This document shows, piece after piece, positions 33,515 to 41,846 of a stretch of DNA of 64,000 nucleotides. The notes beneath the pieces are model-generated. The model made no database searches, was not told the origin of the DNA, and worked only from the letters and a program-made list of their open reading frames with translations. The stretch is from Aneurinibacillus sp. REN35 (GTDB taxonomy: Bacteria > Bacillota > Bacilli > Aneurinibacillales > Aneurinibacillaceae). Numbering within the stretch: the first letter of the stretch is position 1; every line of letters begins with the position of its first letter. The stretch is taken from assembly GCF_041379945.2 (NCBI RefSeq), contig NZ_JBFTXJ020000018.1, forward strand, positions 1-64,000, in the 5' to 3' direction. Both the position numbers and the translations under genes were made by a program.

Positions 33515-33688
33515 TTACGATTGCTTGATCAGCAATCTATCTTTTTGTACCACCAGCGTTGCCGCGCTGGTGTTTTTTGTGTATCGTTCTTCTGTAACTT
33601 GCGAGAACTTCCAGGCTTCACGTGCATATTTCTCAATTTCTCTCTGTCCTGCCCGCCTCATCTCATCCAAATAATAGACGCTCTCCAT
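33515..33688 (-). CDS. 57-residue protein downstream of the ArsR-type regulator
   Basis: A short frame starting at ATG 33688 behind a near-perfect AAAGGAGGTGAG site and ending at TAA 33515-33517. It is basic and amphipathic, with motif EKYAREAWKFSQ in the middle and LVVQKDRLLIKQS at the end. It begins 29 bases after the stop codon of the ArsR-type gene on the same strand, so it is probably the second gene of that unit. No family is recognised. The frame contains a hairpin that reads as a terminator on the other strand (33553-33577). Confidence 0.65.
   Translation of the reverse strand: MESVYYLDEMRRAGQREIEKYAREAWKFSQVTEERYTKNTSAATLVVQKDRLLIKQS
33553..33577 (+). terminator. hairpin with T run inside the 57-residue gene
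   Basis: On the plus strand CACCAGCG and CGCTGGTG arms are followed by TTTTTTG, a good terminator shape. It could back up the weak hairpin after the transpeptidase gene, at the cost of lying in the coding region on the other strand. Confidence 0.55.
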
Positions 33689-33717
33689 TTGATCTCACCT
33701 CCTTTCAAAGCGTCTAC

Positions 33718-34641
33718 TTATATTTTCAAAAAAGAAAGCAGATGCGATCCCAGCTTCTTTAGTCCCTCTTTGCGCAGCGTATACTCCTGGACACATTCTC
33801 CTTCCGCATATGCGCGAACCAGTCCCGCCCCCCGCAGCATAATCATATGATACGAAACTGTGCTTTTGGCAAGTCCGATGTGTCCTACAATTTCTGTGAA
33901 GGTGCGCGGCCCATGCGTCAAAAACCGTAAAATCCGCAGGCGGCTTTCATCTGCCAGACAGCGGGCGACACGCAGCAGCGCACGCGGCGGCATATCTTCC
34001 TGGGTCATGTATGCATCAGACGGATACAGCAGGGTTGTTATCGGTCCGTATGCATCCAAAAGAATAACGGGCGAAGCATGATATTGGGGAGCAAGCACGA
34101 CTTGCTTCAACGTCTCCGATGGGCGCAAGTACAATCCACCCGACACCTCTTCTACAATATCTGGTGCACTCCAGTCGCTAAGCAGGCTGCTCTTCTCTTC
34201 TTTATCCCGAGCAAGACCTGCGAAGATCGCCGGGTCGACATGACGGAAATACTGCTCATGCCAATCAGTCAGTACAGACAGCATCCAATCACGTGTATTT
34301 CCGATATTGCTTGGACACGCATCCATCCACGGGGCCAACAATTCAAACAAATCACCCGGTGACTGTCTCTCAAGCCAGGCTAAGAATCCTTCCGCTGTCC
34401 GCTCATCCTGACAGCGCCATACCAAAAGAGACGCTTCTCTCATACGCTCGCAGCATCCCTTTCCCTCCAAGCGTTCGGACAGATCTGCGGATAGCTGAGA
34501 ACCCGTTTCTTTTACCCACTCCTTGCCCATATCCAATTCTTTGTATATTTTTTTATTAAGGTATGTGTATAGGCTCACTACCAGTTCATAGGCAGGGGCC
34601 TGATCGAACGTTATATCATACATATATTTCAGCTCCATCAT
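33718..34641 (-). CDS. ArsR-family transcriptional regulator with large N-terminal domain
   Basis: A 307-residue protein. The last 90 residues form an ArsR-type winged helix: RCLADESRLRILRFLTHGPRTFTEI, then the recognition helix in LAKSTVSYHMIML. The first 210 residues are a separate domain of unknown ligand specificity, as in the longer ArsR proteins of Bacillales (DUF5937-like in layout, an uncertain match). There are no cysteine metal-binding motifs, so a metal sensor is unlikely. A perfect palindrome lies 48 bases upstream and is the probable autoregulatory operator. Confidence 0.8.
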   Translation of the reverse strand: MMELKYMYDITFDQAPAYELVVSLYTYLNKKIYKELDMGKEWVKETGSQLSADLSERLEGKGCCERMREASLLVWRCQDERTAEGFLAWLERQSPGDLFELLAPWMDACPSNIGNTRDWMLSVLTDWHEQYFRHVDPAIFAGLARDKEEKSSLLSDWSAPDIVEEVSGGLYLRPSETLKQVVLAPQYHASPVILLDAYGPITTLLYPSDAYMTQEDMPPRALLRVARCLADESRLRILRFLTHGPRTFTEIVGHIGLAKSTVSYHMIMLRGAGLVRAYAEGECVQEYTLRKEGLKKLGSHLLSFLKI

Positions 34642-34688
34642 AAAAACTACGAGGATTTTTACTTTTTGTTCTATATATATGAAACAAT

Positions 34689-34718
34689 TTTATAGTTCGA
34701 TAATAATCGAACTATAAA
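34689..34718. promoter_or_regulatory. perfect 13-4-13 palindrome, probable ArsR operator
   Basis: Arms TTTATAGTTCGAT (34689-34701) and ATCGAACTATAAA (34706-34718) around AATA, 48 bases before the regulator start codon. Size and symmetry fit a homodimeric winged-helix repressor. The remaining spacer (34642-34945) contains AT-rich promoter-like sequence but no gene. Confidence 0.65.
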
Positions 34719-34945
34719 GGAATGTCAACCATCTTTTTACATTCATCTCTTATGTGTAAGCCAAACTACTCATAGGAAATGCAGTAGTATTCACCTATCA
34801 TTTCCTCGGAAATTTTAATCGAATTTTCATTCTATTAAACGAACGCTTAACATCTACTCCCGTTTCAACTTATACAGGAAAGGGAAAATAACTGGTGATG
34901 CTTCACTTATTTTTTATCTATCCATTCCGAAAGGGGTTCTTTCAT

Positions 34946-35485
34946 ATGAACAATCACCAGCTACAACACCTAGAAAAGCAATTGCAGCAACAGAAAAAAG
35001 AACTTGTAGGAATCAATGGAGATTCAGAACCGGATTTATCTACACCGATGAATGAAGATACCGGCGAACTATCCGGTTATGATAACCACCCGGCCGATCT
35101 GGGCTCTGAAATGTATGAACGATCTCTCTCCCTCACATTAAGTGAACACGAAGAGCAGGAGCTTGAAGACATTACGCACTCGCTGCAGAAAATTGAGGAG
35201 GGAACGTATGGGGCCTGTGAGGCATGCGGGAAAGAGATTCCGTATGAACGACTAGAAGCAATGCCTACGGCACGCTACTGTATCGAACATCAGGAAACAC
35301 ATGACGCTGAAGACAGCGGTGCCTATGTGCCGCATGCAAGCGACCATCAACAGAACCGACCTGTTGAAGAAGAGATTCTATCCTCTCGCACAACGAAGAA
35401 AAGTGATGCCGGACGGGAAAATGCGTGGCAGGATGTCGCAGCATATAATGATCGACCGCATGATTTGGGCGAAAACAAAGAATAG
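34946..35485 (+). CDS. yteA: TraR/DksA-type zinc finger protein, YteA family
   Basis: A protein of about 179 residues. The N-terminal third is a Gln/Glu-rich helix, followed by the YteA hallmark ELSGYDNHPADLGSEMYER. The zinc finger uses CEAC and a CIEH pair about 17 residues later, so the fourth ligand is His. The second half ends in AWQDVAAYNDRPHDLGENKE, also typical of the family. YteA proteins occur in spore formers and may act as stress or sporulation regulators. ATG 34946 follows AAAGGGG; the in-frame ORF start at 34895 is not preferred. Confidence 0.85.
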   Translation: MNNHQLQHLEKQLQQQKKELVGINGDSEPDLSTPMNEDTGELSGYDNHPADLGSEMYERSLSLTLSEHEEQELEDITHSLQKIEEGTYGACEACGKEIPYERLEAMPTARYCIEHQETHDAEDSGAYVPHASDHQQNRPVEEEILSSRTTKKSDAGRENAWQDVAAYNDRPHDLGENKE

Positions 35486-35492
35486 ACATTAC

Positions 35493-35530
35493 GGAAAAAA
35501 GGAAGCCGATGAGGAGGGCTTCCTTTTTCC
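35493..35530. terminator. bidirectional terminator between yteA and moaB
   Basis: Arms GGAAAAAAGGAAGCC and GGCTTCCTTTTTCC make a stem of about 14 pairs with A/T-rich ends. It serves both convergent genes. Confidence 0.88.
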
Positions 35531-35539
35531 ATAGGTCTT

Positions 35540-36046
35540 CTACTTATAGATTTCTCGCAGAACATGTCCTAGCTCAGGGATGACCAGCTTGCTCATTGCG
35601 AGTCGAACCGCCCCGGATGAACCTGGCATTGAGAAAACAGCCCGGTCTTTATATACACCCGCAATCGCGCGGCTGAGTATTGCTGCTGAACCAATGTCTT
35701 CCGTATAGCTAAGCATCCGGAATATCTCACCAAAACCCGGCAGCTCTTTTGTAAGAACGGAGGCGACCACTTCATACGTTACATCCCGCTTCGCAATACC
35801 CGTCCCGCCATTGAGAAGAATGGCCTGAACATTAGCATCTTCTGCGCCTGCTTCAATTGCACGGGCAATCGCTTCCCTTTCATCCTTTACAATCGCATAC
35901 CTGGCAACGTGATGACCTGCCTCTTCTAAAAACTTTCGGATAAGCTGTCCGCTTTTATCCGTTTCTTCGGTTCGTGTATCGCTAACTGTAATGATCATGC
36001 AACCAACTTGTTTCGGCGCTTCTTTTTTGTGTTCTATGACTGACAT
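35540..36046 (-). CDS. moaB: molybdenum cofactor biosynthesis protein MoaB
   Basis: A 168-residue MoaB/MogA-family protein that adenylylates molybdopterin before metal insertion by MoeA. Motifs are ITVSDTRTEETDKSG near residue 18, LLNGGTGIAKRD near 75, and SMPGSSGAVRLAMSKLVIPELGH near the end. ATG 36046 follows GAGGAGAAGGG. It is 25 kb from the other cofactor genes, monocistronic, and divergent from the UvrC-like gene. Confidence 0.92.
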   Translation of the reverse strand: MSVIEHKKEAPKQVGCMIITVSDTRTEETDKSGQLIRKFLEEAGHHVARYAIVKDEREAIARAIEAGAEDANVQAILLNGGTGIAKRDVTYEVVASVLTKELPGFGEIFRMLSYTEDIGSAAILSRAIAGVYKDRAVFSMPGSSGAVRLAMSKLVIPELGHVLREIYK

Positions 36047-36169
36047 GATTCCCTTCTCCTCTCTTCTTTTTATTACCCCTTCCAAACATCTGTTCATAAA
36101 AAAATAAACGTAACATACTATGTGCTGTGATAAAATAGTAGAGAATGAATGAACTAACGAGGACTGATT

Positions 36170-37189
36170 ATGAGATATACAATTACGCCTGGCTTCCATC
36201 TCACATTGCCTGAAAAATGTGGAGTCTATCTATACCGTGACAAAGCCGACAATATTATTTATATCGGCAAAGCCAAAAATTTAAAAAAACGAATCTCCAC
36301 CTACTTCTATAACAATAAACAGCACACATCAAAAACGAAACGCATGATTTATGCTGCATGCAGTGTAGAATTGCGCTTTACCGCCTCCGAACTTGAAGCA
36401 CTGCTCGTAGAAGCACGATTGATCCGTATGCATCTTCCGCTGTATAATCAGGCGCTTCGTAACTACAAAGCATATCCTTTCATTGTCCTGCGCACCGACC
36501 AGCCCTATCCGTATATTGAAGTCTCACGCGATGCTGTCATTCCCGGCGCAACTTACTTTGGACCGTATCGCAAGGCGAACTGGCTGTATCCGGCCGTCGA
36601 TGCGCTGAACAACTGGCTTAAGCTCAGGCGTTGTACAGGCCCGCTGCCGCATCATTCCTGCCTGTATGCTGATATGAAGCAGTGCTTGGCACCATGTATC
36701 GATCCCAATAGCGAGGCGTACTATAGTGAAGGTGTACAGACAGCAATCGATGTACTCGAATGCAATCCCATCATGCGGGCAAAGCTTGAGTTCTGGCGAG
36801 ATCGCAGCGCCGCCGAGCTTCAGTTCGAGGAAGCCCAGCAGTGGCAGAAGCTAATTAATCTTGCCCGCTACAATGGCCGCATTAAGCGATCCGTTGCCCG
36901 GCATCATGCGCTCATTCTATCTACGAACCCGGAAGTTGGCTGCATCGGTCTTGTCATCGTACACGGCCGTCTCATCGCTACGCTTAAAGAGGAGTCGGGG
37001 ACAGGGCCTTACACTGAGTCAATGCTCGCGCAAGCGTATCGCTTATACGAACAAGCAAAAGGCACACTCAAAGCGCCCACAATTGAAGAAGTAGATGAGA
37101 TGCTAATCATCGCATCCTGGCTCGAACACCATGCGGACCAGCTTACAATACATCCGCTCGATGCCCATACACCGGTCTATGGAAAATAG
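36170..37189 (+). CDS. UvrC-like GIY-YIG nuclease without the RNase H-type half
   Basis: A 339-residue protein matching the N-terminal half of UvrC. The GIY-YIG domain shows GVYLYRD and YIGKAKNLKKR (18-41) and the metal-binding Glu in ELEALLVEARLI (about 75-86). A four-cysteine set (C155, C164, C172, C176) matches the UvrC iron-sulfur ligands. AAELQFEEAQQWQKLI (about 213-228) is a UVR-like helix for UvrB contact. The C-terminal endonuclease and HhH domains of UvrC (about 590 residues) are absent. This is the layout of Cho-type nucleases, which make the 3' incision in place of UvrC. It has its own promoter region and terminator. Confidence 0.85.
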   Translation: MRYTITPGFHLTLPEKCGVYLYRDKADNIIYIGKAKNLKKRISTYFYNNKQHTSKTKRMIYAACSVELRFTASELEALLVEARLIRMHLPLYNQALRNYKAYPFIVLRTDQPYPYIEVSRDAVIPGATYFGPYRKANWLYPAVDALNNWLKLRRCTGPLPHHSCLYADMKQCLAPCIDPNSEAYYSEGVQTAIDVLECNPIMRAKLEFWRDRSAAELQFEEAQQWQKLINLARYNGRIKRSVARHHALILSTNPEVGCIGLVIVHGRLIATLKEESGTGPYTESMLAQAYRLYEQAKGTLKAPTIEEVDEMLIIASWLEHHADQLTIHPLDAHTPVYGK

Positions 37190-37199
37190 CGCACAAGAA

Positions 37200-37232
37200 A
37201 GAGAAGAAGAACGCATCTTCTTCTCTTGTTTT
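37200..37232 (+). terminator. terminator of the UvrC-like gene
   Basis: Arms AGAGAAGAAGA (37200-37210) and TCTTCTTCTCT (37216-37226) followed by TGTTTTCT. Confidence 0.8.
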
Positions 37233-37259
37233 CTGCCTATCACATAAATCCAGTATATA

Positions 37260-37598
37260 CTATAATGCTTGTACCACCTGTACAGCCCGGTCGAGGAATG
37301 CCTCGATTTCCTCACGCGTTTTGCCGGCACGGCTGACGAAGCGCACGATCTCCTGGCCGTCGCGAAAAGCGACGAAGCTTGGAATCCCTAAGATCCCCAA
37401 CTCTTCACCCAGCTCAGGGAACGTATCCCGGTTTACACTGATAAAGACAAGCCGATCTTTATAAGCCTCTTCTACTTCCGGCATAAATGGATCAATTCTG
37501 TGGCAGTCCGGACACCAGTCTGTATAGAATTTTGCTACAGTCAGCGTATCGGATTGAACCGCTTCTCGAAATTGCTCTACCGTTTTTATTTCTTGCAT
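37260..37598 (-). CDS. ytpP: thioredoxin family protein (YtpP-like)
   Basis: A 112-residue thioredoxin-fold protein with active site WCPDC (C29, C32) and the cis-proline in GIPSFVAF. The CPDC dipeptide and length match the YtpP group of Firmicutes, which interacts with bacillithiol and thiol-disulfide pathways. There is no signal peptide, so it is cytoplasmic. Ribosome site AAGGAGG. It is monocistronic. Confidence 0.88.
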   Translation of the reverse strand: MQEIKTVEQFREAVQSDTLTVAKFYTDWCPDCHRIDPFMPEVEEAYKDRLVFISVNRDTFPELGEELGILGIPSFVAFRDGQEIVRFVSRAGKTREEIEAFLDRAVQVVQAL

Positions 37599-37770
37599 CT
37601 TTTTATCCTCCTTGAAACCAATTCTCTCCTCACTATCTTACCTCGTTTGTGCCGAAATTAACACGTTGCAACTCTACAAAATCGCTTTCTAAACTTCTAA
37701 TTTGATTCATACCCATATAACAGACGCACAATTATTAATCAGAACCCGATAAATATGGGAGGATCGCCAT

Positions 37771-38577
37771 ATGTCAAACTTATTTGCTGAACGCTCTCTG
37801 ACAGAGATTCGCTTCTGGAGCCAGATCATGAAAGAGCATGCGCTTTTTCTCCGCCTCGGCTTTACGGTCGACCAGCCAAAGCTGATTCAGGAAGCGGCCC
37901 ACTTCTACTCCATGTTCGAGAACATTGAAGAGAAAGCACATCTTCTTACCCCCGATGCCGATCGGGAACAAATTGCCCGCTTCAATACGGAAGTATACCA
38001 GGCTGCTGCACATATCTGGTCATTCAAGCGGCGGGTACTTGAGCTTATTCTCTCCTGTACCATTATCACCAATAACTATCCGCTCTTGGTTGATCATATC
38101 AGCAGAGAAGCGGCCTATTTCATGAATCGGCTGGAGCAGTTAAACAAGGGCATTCTTGAACCGCTGCCGGATGCTATCATTAACGAAAATGTGTTCTTCC
38201 TTCGCTTGATGGGCGATCATGCCAAATTCATTGCCCACCTGCTTGATCCGAGTGAGCGCAGCCTTATTGGGGAAGCAAGCGACTTCAGCTACCAATTCGA
38301 TCAGTTGTTATTCCAAGCTGTCGATCTAGAATCCATGCGGCCGGCCTCACAGACCGGTCCAATCTTAACGAGACTGATTAGCGATAGCCGACCCGCTGTT
38401 GAATCCTTGCGCGACTTCAAACAAGCAGCCAAAGAAATGATTGAGAACTGCCGATTGCGCGGCAACATTCATCCGCTGCTTGCTGATCATACCGTGCGGG
38501 AGGCCAATCATTTCCTTACACTGCTTGACGCCTTTGAAGCAAGCTTAATTGCGGGGCCAACAGAAGAAGTTAGATAA
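37771..38577 (+). CDS. DUF2935 family four-helix protein
   Basis: A 268-residue protein made of two similar helical halves, of the DUF2935 family from Bacillales and Clostridia. Each half begins with an E-x2-FW or EN-VFFLRLMGDH pattern (SLTEIRFWSQIMKEHALFLRLG; NENVFFLRLMGDHAKFI) and carries conserved His/Glu residues on helices, suggesting a bundle that binds a di-metal site. No function is known. GGGAGG precedes the ATG. Its 3' end overlaps the converging CoA-transferase gene by eight bases. Confidence 0.8.
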   Translation: MSNLFAERSLTEIRFWSQIMKEHALFLRLGFTVDQPKLIQEAAHFYSMFENIEEKAHLLTPDADREQIARFNTEVYQAAAHIWSFKRRVLELILSCTIITNNYPLLVDHISREAAYFMNRLEQLNKGILEPLPDAIINENVFFLRLMGDHAKFIAHLLDPSERSLIGEASDFSYQFDQLLFQAVDLESMRPASQTGPILTRLISDSRPAVESLRDFKQAAKEMIENCRLRGNIHPLLADHTVREANHFLTLLDAFEASLIAGPTEEVR

Positions 38578-39742
38578 TCTCCCTCTCTCTGAGTTGTTGA
38601 ATCTCGTTGTTGTTATATCCCGCCTGACGCAACACATCTTCTGTATCCGCGCCTCGTGCCGGCGGATAAGCCAACGTCTCAAGCGCAGCTTCTGTAAGCA
38701 GCGGATTTTTTACCTGTACAACCGTTGGGTGTGCATCCCATTGCGCAAACATACCACGCGCACGCAAGTGTTCATTCCGTAGCGCTTCTTCAAGCGGCAG
38801 TATCGGTGTAAGACACACATCCTCGTCCTTAAAGGCAGCCATAATGTCAGCGGCGGTCCGCTCTTGAAAGTATGCCCGAACTTCTTCCTTAATTAAATCC
38901 TGCTTATCCAATGCCCAATAATCCGGCATGTGGTCCGCAAGCCCTGCCACTTCGCAAAATCTGCGCCAGAATTTCGCTTCCAGCGCGCCCAGCGCCATCC
39001 ATTTGCCATCTCTTGTCTCATATACATTATAGCAGGCCAGCGCGCCGGTCAGCGGATTGAACGCCGCATGGCCGTTTTCTTTTGCCGCTAAATGATAGCT
39101 AAGCGCCGGAATCATAAAAGGCAAGACTCCATCGGTCATCGAAACATCGATATACTCGCCCACCCCGGTGCGTACTCGCTGTAAAGCTGCGAGCAAAATA
39201 CCGCTGACCGCATGCAATGTACCAGCTCCAATATCAGCAATCTGTACCGGCGGAAGGCATGCTCCCGAGGTACCCTGCGCCTCAATGGCCTCATGAAGCA
39301 GGCCGGTAAACCCAATATAATTCAGATCATGACCCGCTTTCGCCGCATAGGGGCCGCTCTGGCCATATCCTGTAATGGAACAATAAATTAAACCTGGATG
39401 AATCTGCTGCAGCTCTTCATAGCTAAGACCAAGCTTCTTCATTACACCCGGCCGAAACCCCTCCACAAGAATATCTGTCTCACGGACCAGCCTACGCAAA
39501 ACTTCCTTTCCCTCATCATGCTGCAGATTCAATGTTACACTCTTCTTGCCCCGGTTGAGCAGTTGATACAGCGCACCAGCCCCGGCAAGCATCGGTTCCA
39601 TATCACGCGCATAATCGCCAAGGTTAGGATCTTCAATCTTAATAATCTCCGCTCCATAATCCGCCAGATACATCGTGCATAGCGGCCCCGGCAGCAGACG
39701 GGTTAGATCGAGCACTTTCATTCCTGCGAGCGCTTGATTCAT
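38570..39742 (-). CDS. CaiB/BaiF family CoA-transferase or acyl-CoA racemase
   Basis: A 390-residue class III CoA-transferase-fold protein. LDLTRLLPGPLCTMYLADYGAEIIKIE is the N-terminal family block, NRGKKSVTLNL follows, and GYGQSGPYAAKAGHDLNY places His and Asp as in alpha-methylacyl-CoA racemase. Formyl-CoA transferases use an Asp in a different setting, so a racemase-like or general CoA-transferase role is likely. It is monocistronic. Substrate undetermined. Confidence 0.87.
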   Translation of the reverse strand: MNQALAGMKVLDLTRLLPGPLCTMYLADYGAEIIKIEDPNLGDYARDMEPMLAGAGALYQLLNRGKKSVTLNLQHDEGKEVLRRLVRETDILVEGFRPGVMKKLGLSYEELQQIHPGLIYCSITGYGQSGPYAAKAGHDLNYIGFTGLLHEAIEAQGTSGACLPPVQIADIGAGTLHAVSGILLAALQRVRTGVGEYIDVSMTDGVLPFMIPALSYHLAAKENGHAAFNPLTGALACYNVYETRDGKWMALGALEAKFWRRFCEVAGLADHMPDYWALDKQDLIKEEVRAYFQERTAADIMAAFKDEDVCLTPILPLEEALRNEHLRARGMFAQWDAHPTVVQVKNPLLTEAALETLAYPPARGADTEDVLRQAGYNNNEIQQLREREII

Positions 39743-39772
39743 ATCATCCCTGCTTTCTGTTTATATTTTCTT

Positions 39773-39806
39773 ATAAATAAAAAAATAGCACACAATGGCG
39801 CTATTT
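39773..39806 (-). terminator. terminator of the PASTA pseudokinase gene
   Basis: Arms AAATAGC (39783-39789) and GCTATTT (39800-39806) followed on the minus strand by a T-rich tract. Confidence 0.7.
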
Positions 39807-39825
39807 AAAACAAAGTTTTCTGAAA

Positions 39826-41010
39826 TTACTCGCTAACCTGAAGCTCCACCACATCAATGCGGGAAATTTTCTCTCCGGCGGCTGGGTTTTGTTTAATTAC
39901 GATTCCGCTTTTAGATATCGAAGTCTCCAGATAATATTTATAACGAAGACCCGCGGCATTCAGCTTCTGACCCGCTTCAGCAAGCGTTAAACCTTCCACG
40001 TCGGGTACCTCAATACCAGTCTTTTTCTCTTGTGGAGCCGGTTCGGTCTTTGCCTGCGATACGGGATCAACAGACTTGGCAGAACCCGGTTGATTATTCT
40101 GCAAGGCAGAAAATATAGTAACGCATGCGATAACCACTACGGCAATCGCGGCGATTCGCTTCGTAGAAAACCTACGTCCGATCCGCGTTTTCTTTGCAGG
40201 CTTTGCCTGTCTCATATTTTTCTGAGCACGAGGTCGATAGCCCGTTGCGAGATTCTCTGTCTTTTTCTCTCCGGCTTCTTCCTCTATTGTATCTACCGCA
40301 CGAGTACGTACGCCTGGCTGCGTCTTTTTGATGTAATGATACAGCGACGTTAGATCTTCTAGTGTCTGGGCAATCATGTGTCCGTACTGCTCCTTACCCT
40401 TCTTCTCTTCACGTCGCCAAATCGCGCGCAGCGACTTGCGGATAACGAACGGATCGCCCGGATAAGACAGCGCCATCTCTTCAATGATCTGGTTGATGGG
40501 AAGCTCAATGCTAACCTCGCCAAACATCAAGTGATGCATCAGACGAAAAATGTCACTGATTTCATGTCCAGCTGCCGCAGGGTTCACCGCCCAGCTGTTT
40601 ACCATCTTTACTTCACCGGCCTCCGTCAGCCAGAGATTATGTTTCGTAAACAGAAGACCGCGTCCGTCTGTTCGGTTCGCTTCTTCTAAAATGCCAACAA
40701 ATTGGCGGGCCATGCCAAGCGCTTCTTTCAATGATAGCTTGCGTGCCTTCGGTTGCGCATCCAAAAGAAAGCCTGGTACATATTCCAGAATGACAAACGC
40801 TTCTTCCGCCGTCTCACCACGGTCAAGAATCTGCAGTGCAGAAGATACATGCATAATTCTATCTTCATGGGCAGAAGTCCGCGGAAAAATATACAGCAGA
40901 ATGTCGCGCCTTAGCACGCTGTCATGTCCTCTATGCAGTTGTCCTGCTTCGCCCGCATACAGCAGCGTATCCGGTACGTAGCGCTCATACAACCCTTTTT
41001 TCATACTCAA
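39826..41010 (-). CDS. membrane-anchored PASTA protein with pseudokinase domain
   Basis: About 394 residues with three parts. Residues 1-230 follow the course of a bacterial Ser/Thr kinase (an ILEYVPG hinge, then GLLFTKHNLWLTEAGEVKMVNSWAV where a kinase has HRDIKPxN...DFG, then a DIFRLMHHLMFG helix), but lack the Lys, HRD and DFG residues, so it should not phosphorylate. A basic linker is followed by one membrane helix (about 288-306). A single PASTA domain (VPDVEGLTLAEAGQKL) is at the outside end. In PrkC-type kinases PASTA domains bind muropeptides. TTG 41010 has the better spacing to AAGGGG; ATG 41004 is the alternative. Confidence 0.78.
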   Translation of the reverse strand: MSMKKGLYERYVPDTLLYAGEAGQLHRGHDSVLRRDILLYIFPRTSAHEDRIMHVSSALQILDRGETAEEAFVILEYVPGFLLDAQPKARKLSLKEALGMARQFVGILEEANRTDGRGLLFTKHNLWLTEAGEVKMVNSWAVNPAAAGHEISDIFRLMHHLMFGEVSIELPINQIIEEMALSYPGDPFVIRKSLRAIWRREEKKGKEQYGHMIAQTLEDLTSLYHYIKKTQPGVRTRAVDTIEEEAGEKKTENLATGYRPRAQKNMRQAKPAKKTRIGRRFSTKRIAAIAVVVIACVTIFSALQNNQPGSAKSVDPVSQAKTEPAPQEKKTGIEVPDVEGLTLAEAGQKLNAAGLRYKYYLETSISKSGIVIKQNPAAGEKISRIDVVELQVSE

Positions 41011-41034
41011 TCAAACCCCTTATCTTGTTTTTCA

Positions 41035-41730
41035 TTACCCTTCTTTGTTTGTACTACCCCCGCTGAGAATGAAAAACTTACGGATAGTATCCGCATCACC
41101 ATATACTAACACAATATCGCCAGGCTGTATTGTTGTACTTCCCGTCGGATTTTTGATGGTTAGCTTGTTCCTCTTTATACTCATAATTTTCACATCTTGC
41201 TGCGCTAAATTCAACTCTTTTAGTGCAATATTTACAATCCTCGTATGGGCGGCCGTTACACGAAACCGCTGCAGACAGCCCCTCTCATCCACCAACGCTT
41301 CTTCACTTGGAATATGACGCCTGTGATAGCGCTCCACCCGTTTCCCGACATTTCTTCTGATTATCCGACGCAGCGCCTGTGTGCGCAGTAAAAATAAAGC
41401 ACAGACCAGGATGACAAGACCAATACCGAGATCTGAGAAATGAATCACTGTCGTAACAAAAAAGCTGATCACAAACGATAAAATAACAGCAAAGGAAATG
41501 GTTCCGAAAATAATCAAAAACGAAGCAATGCGCCGCCGAAGCGGATGCTCAATAATCAGCTCCGATTCCGCTGTCGTATAGCCGGTACCGGTCAAAAGTG
41601 AAATCGCTTGAAATTTGGCCACTTCCCGTTTAAGCCCTGTCGCCTGCAAAAGCATGGTAGACATCTCGATGATGAGTAAAATCAAAATAATATAGAGCGT
41701 AAAGAATACGACATTCAAGTGAAGTCCCAC
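41035..41730 (-). CDS. membrane protein with C-terminal RCK_C (TrkA_C) domain
   Basis: A 231-residue protein with three hydrophobic helices (about 7-28, 70-92 and 99-117), with FQAISLLTGTGYTTAESELI between the first two. A cytoplasmic RCK_C domain (about 140-225) follows: LKELNLAQQDVKIMSIKRNKL and IQPGDIVLVYGDADTIRKFF. There is no RCK_N NAD-binding half. In potassium channels and transporters RCK_C binds small ligands such as c-di-AMP. The gene lies 25 bases upstream of the pseudokinase gene on the same strand, so the two are probably an operon. Confidence 0.78.
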   Translation of the reverse strand: MGLHLNVVFFTLYIILILLIIEMSTMLLQATGLKREVAKFQAISLLTGTGYTTAESELIIEHPLRRRIASFLIIFGTISFAVILSFVISFFVTTVIHFSDLGIGLVILVCALFLLRTQALRRIIRRNVGKRVERYHRRHIPSEEALVDERGCLQRFRVTAAHTRIVNIALKELNLAQQDVKIMSIKRNKLTIKNPTGSTTIQPGDIVLVYGDADTIRKFFILSGGSTNKEG

Positions 41731-41846
41731 TCCATTCTTAATATTATGGAAGAGTTAGCTTCCTATGCAAGTAAAATTTCATCTGTGTTTTCACACCGCG
41801 CAGAAGAGGTAACAATAAGATAATCACACGTACAGGAGGAAACAAT

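Noticed and set aside
41800-41846. Possible SigB promoter in front of the YflT-like gene
   Set aside because: GTGTTT and GGTAAC are present but the spacing of about 17 bases does not fit the 12-15 expected for SigB.
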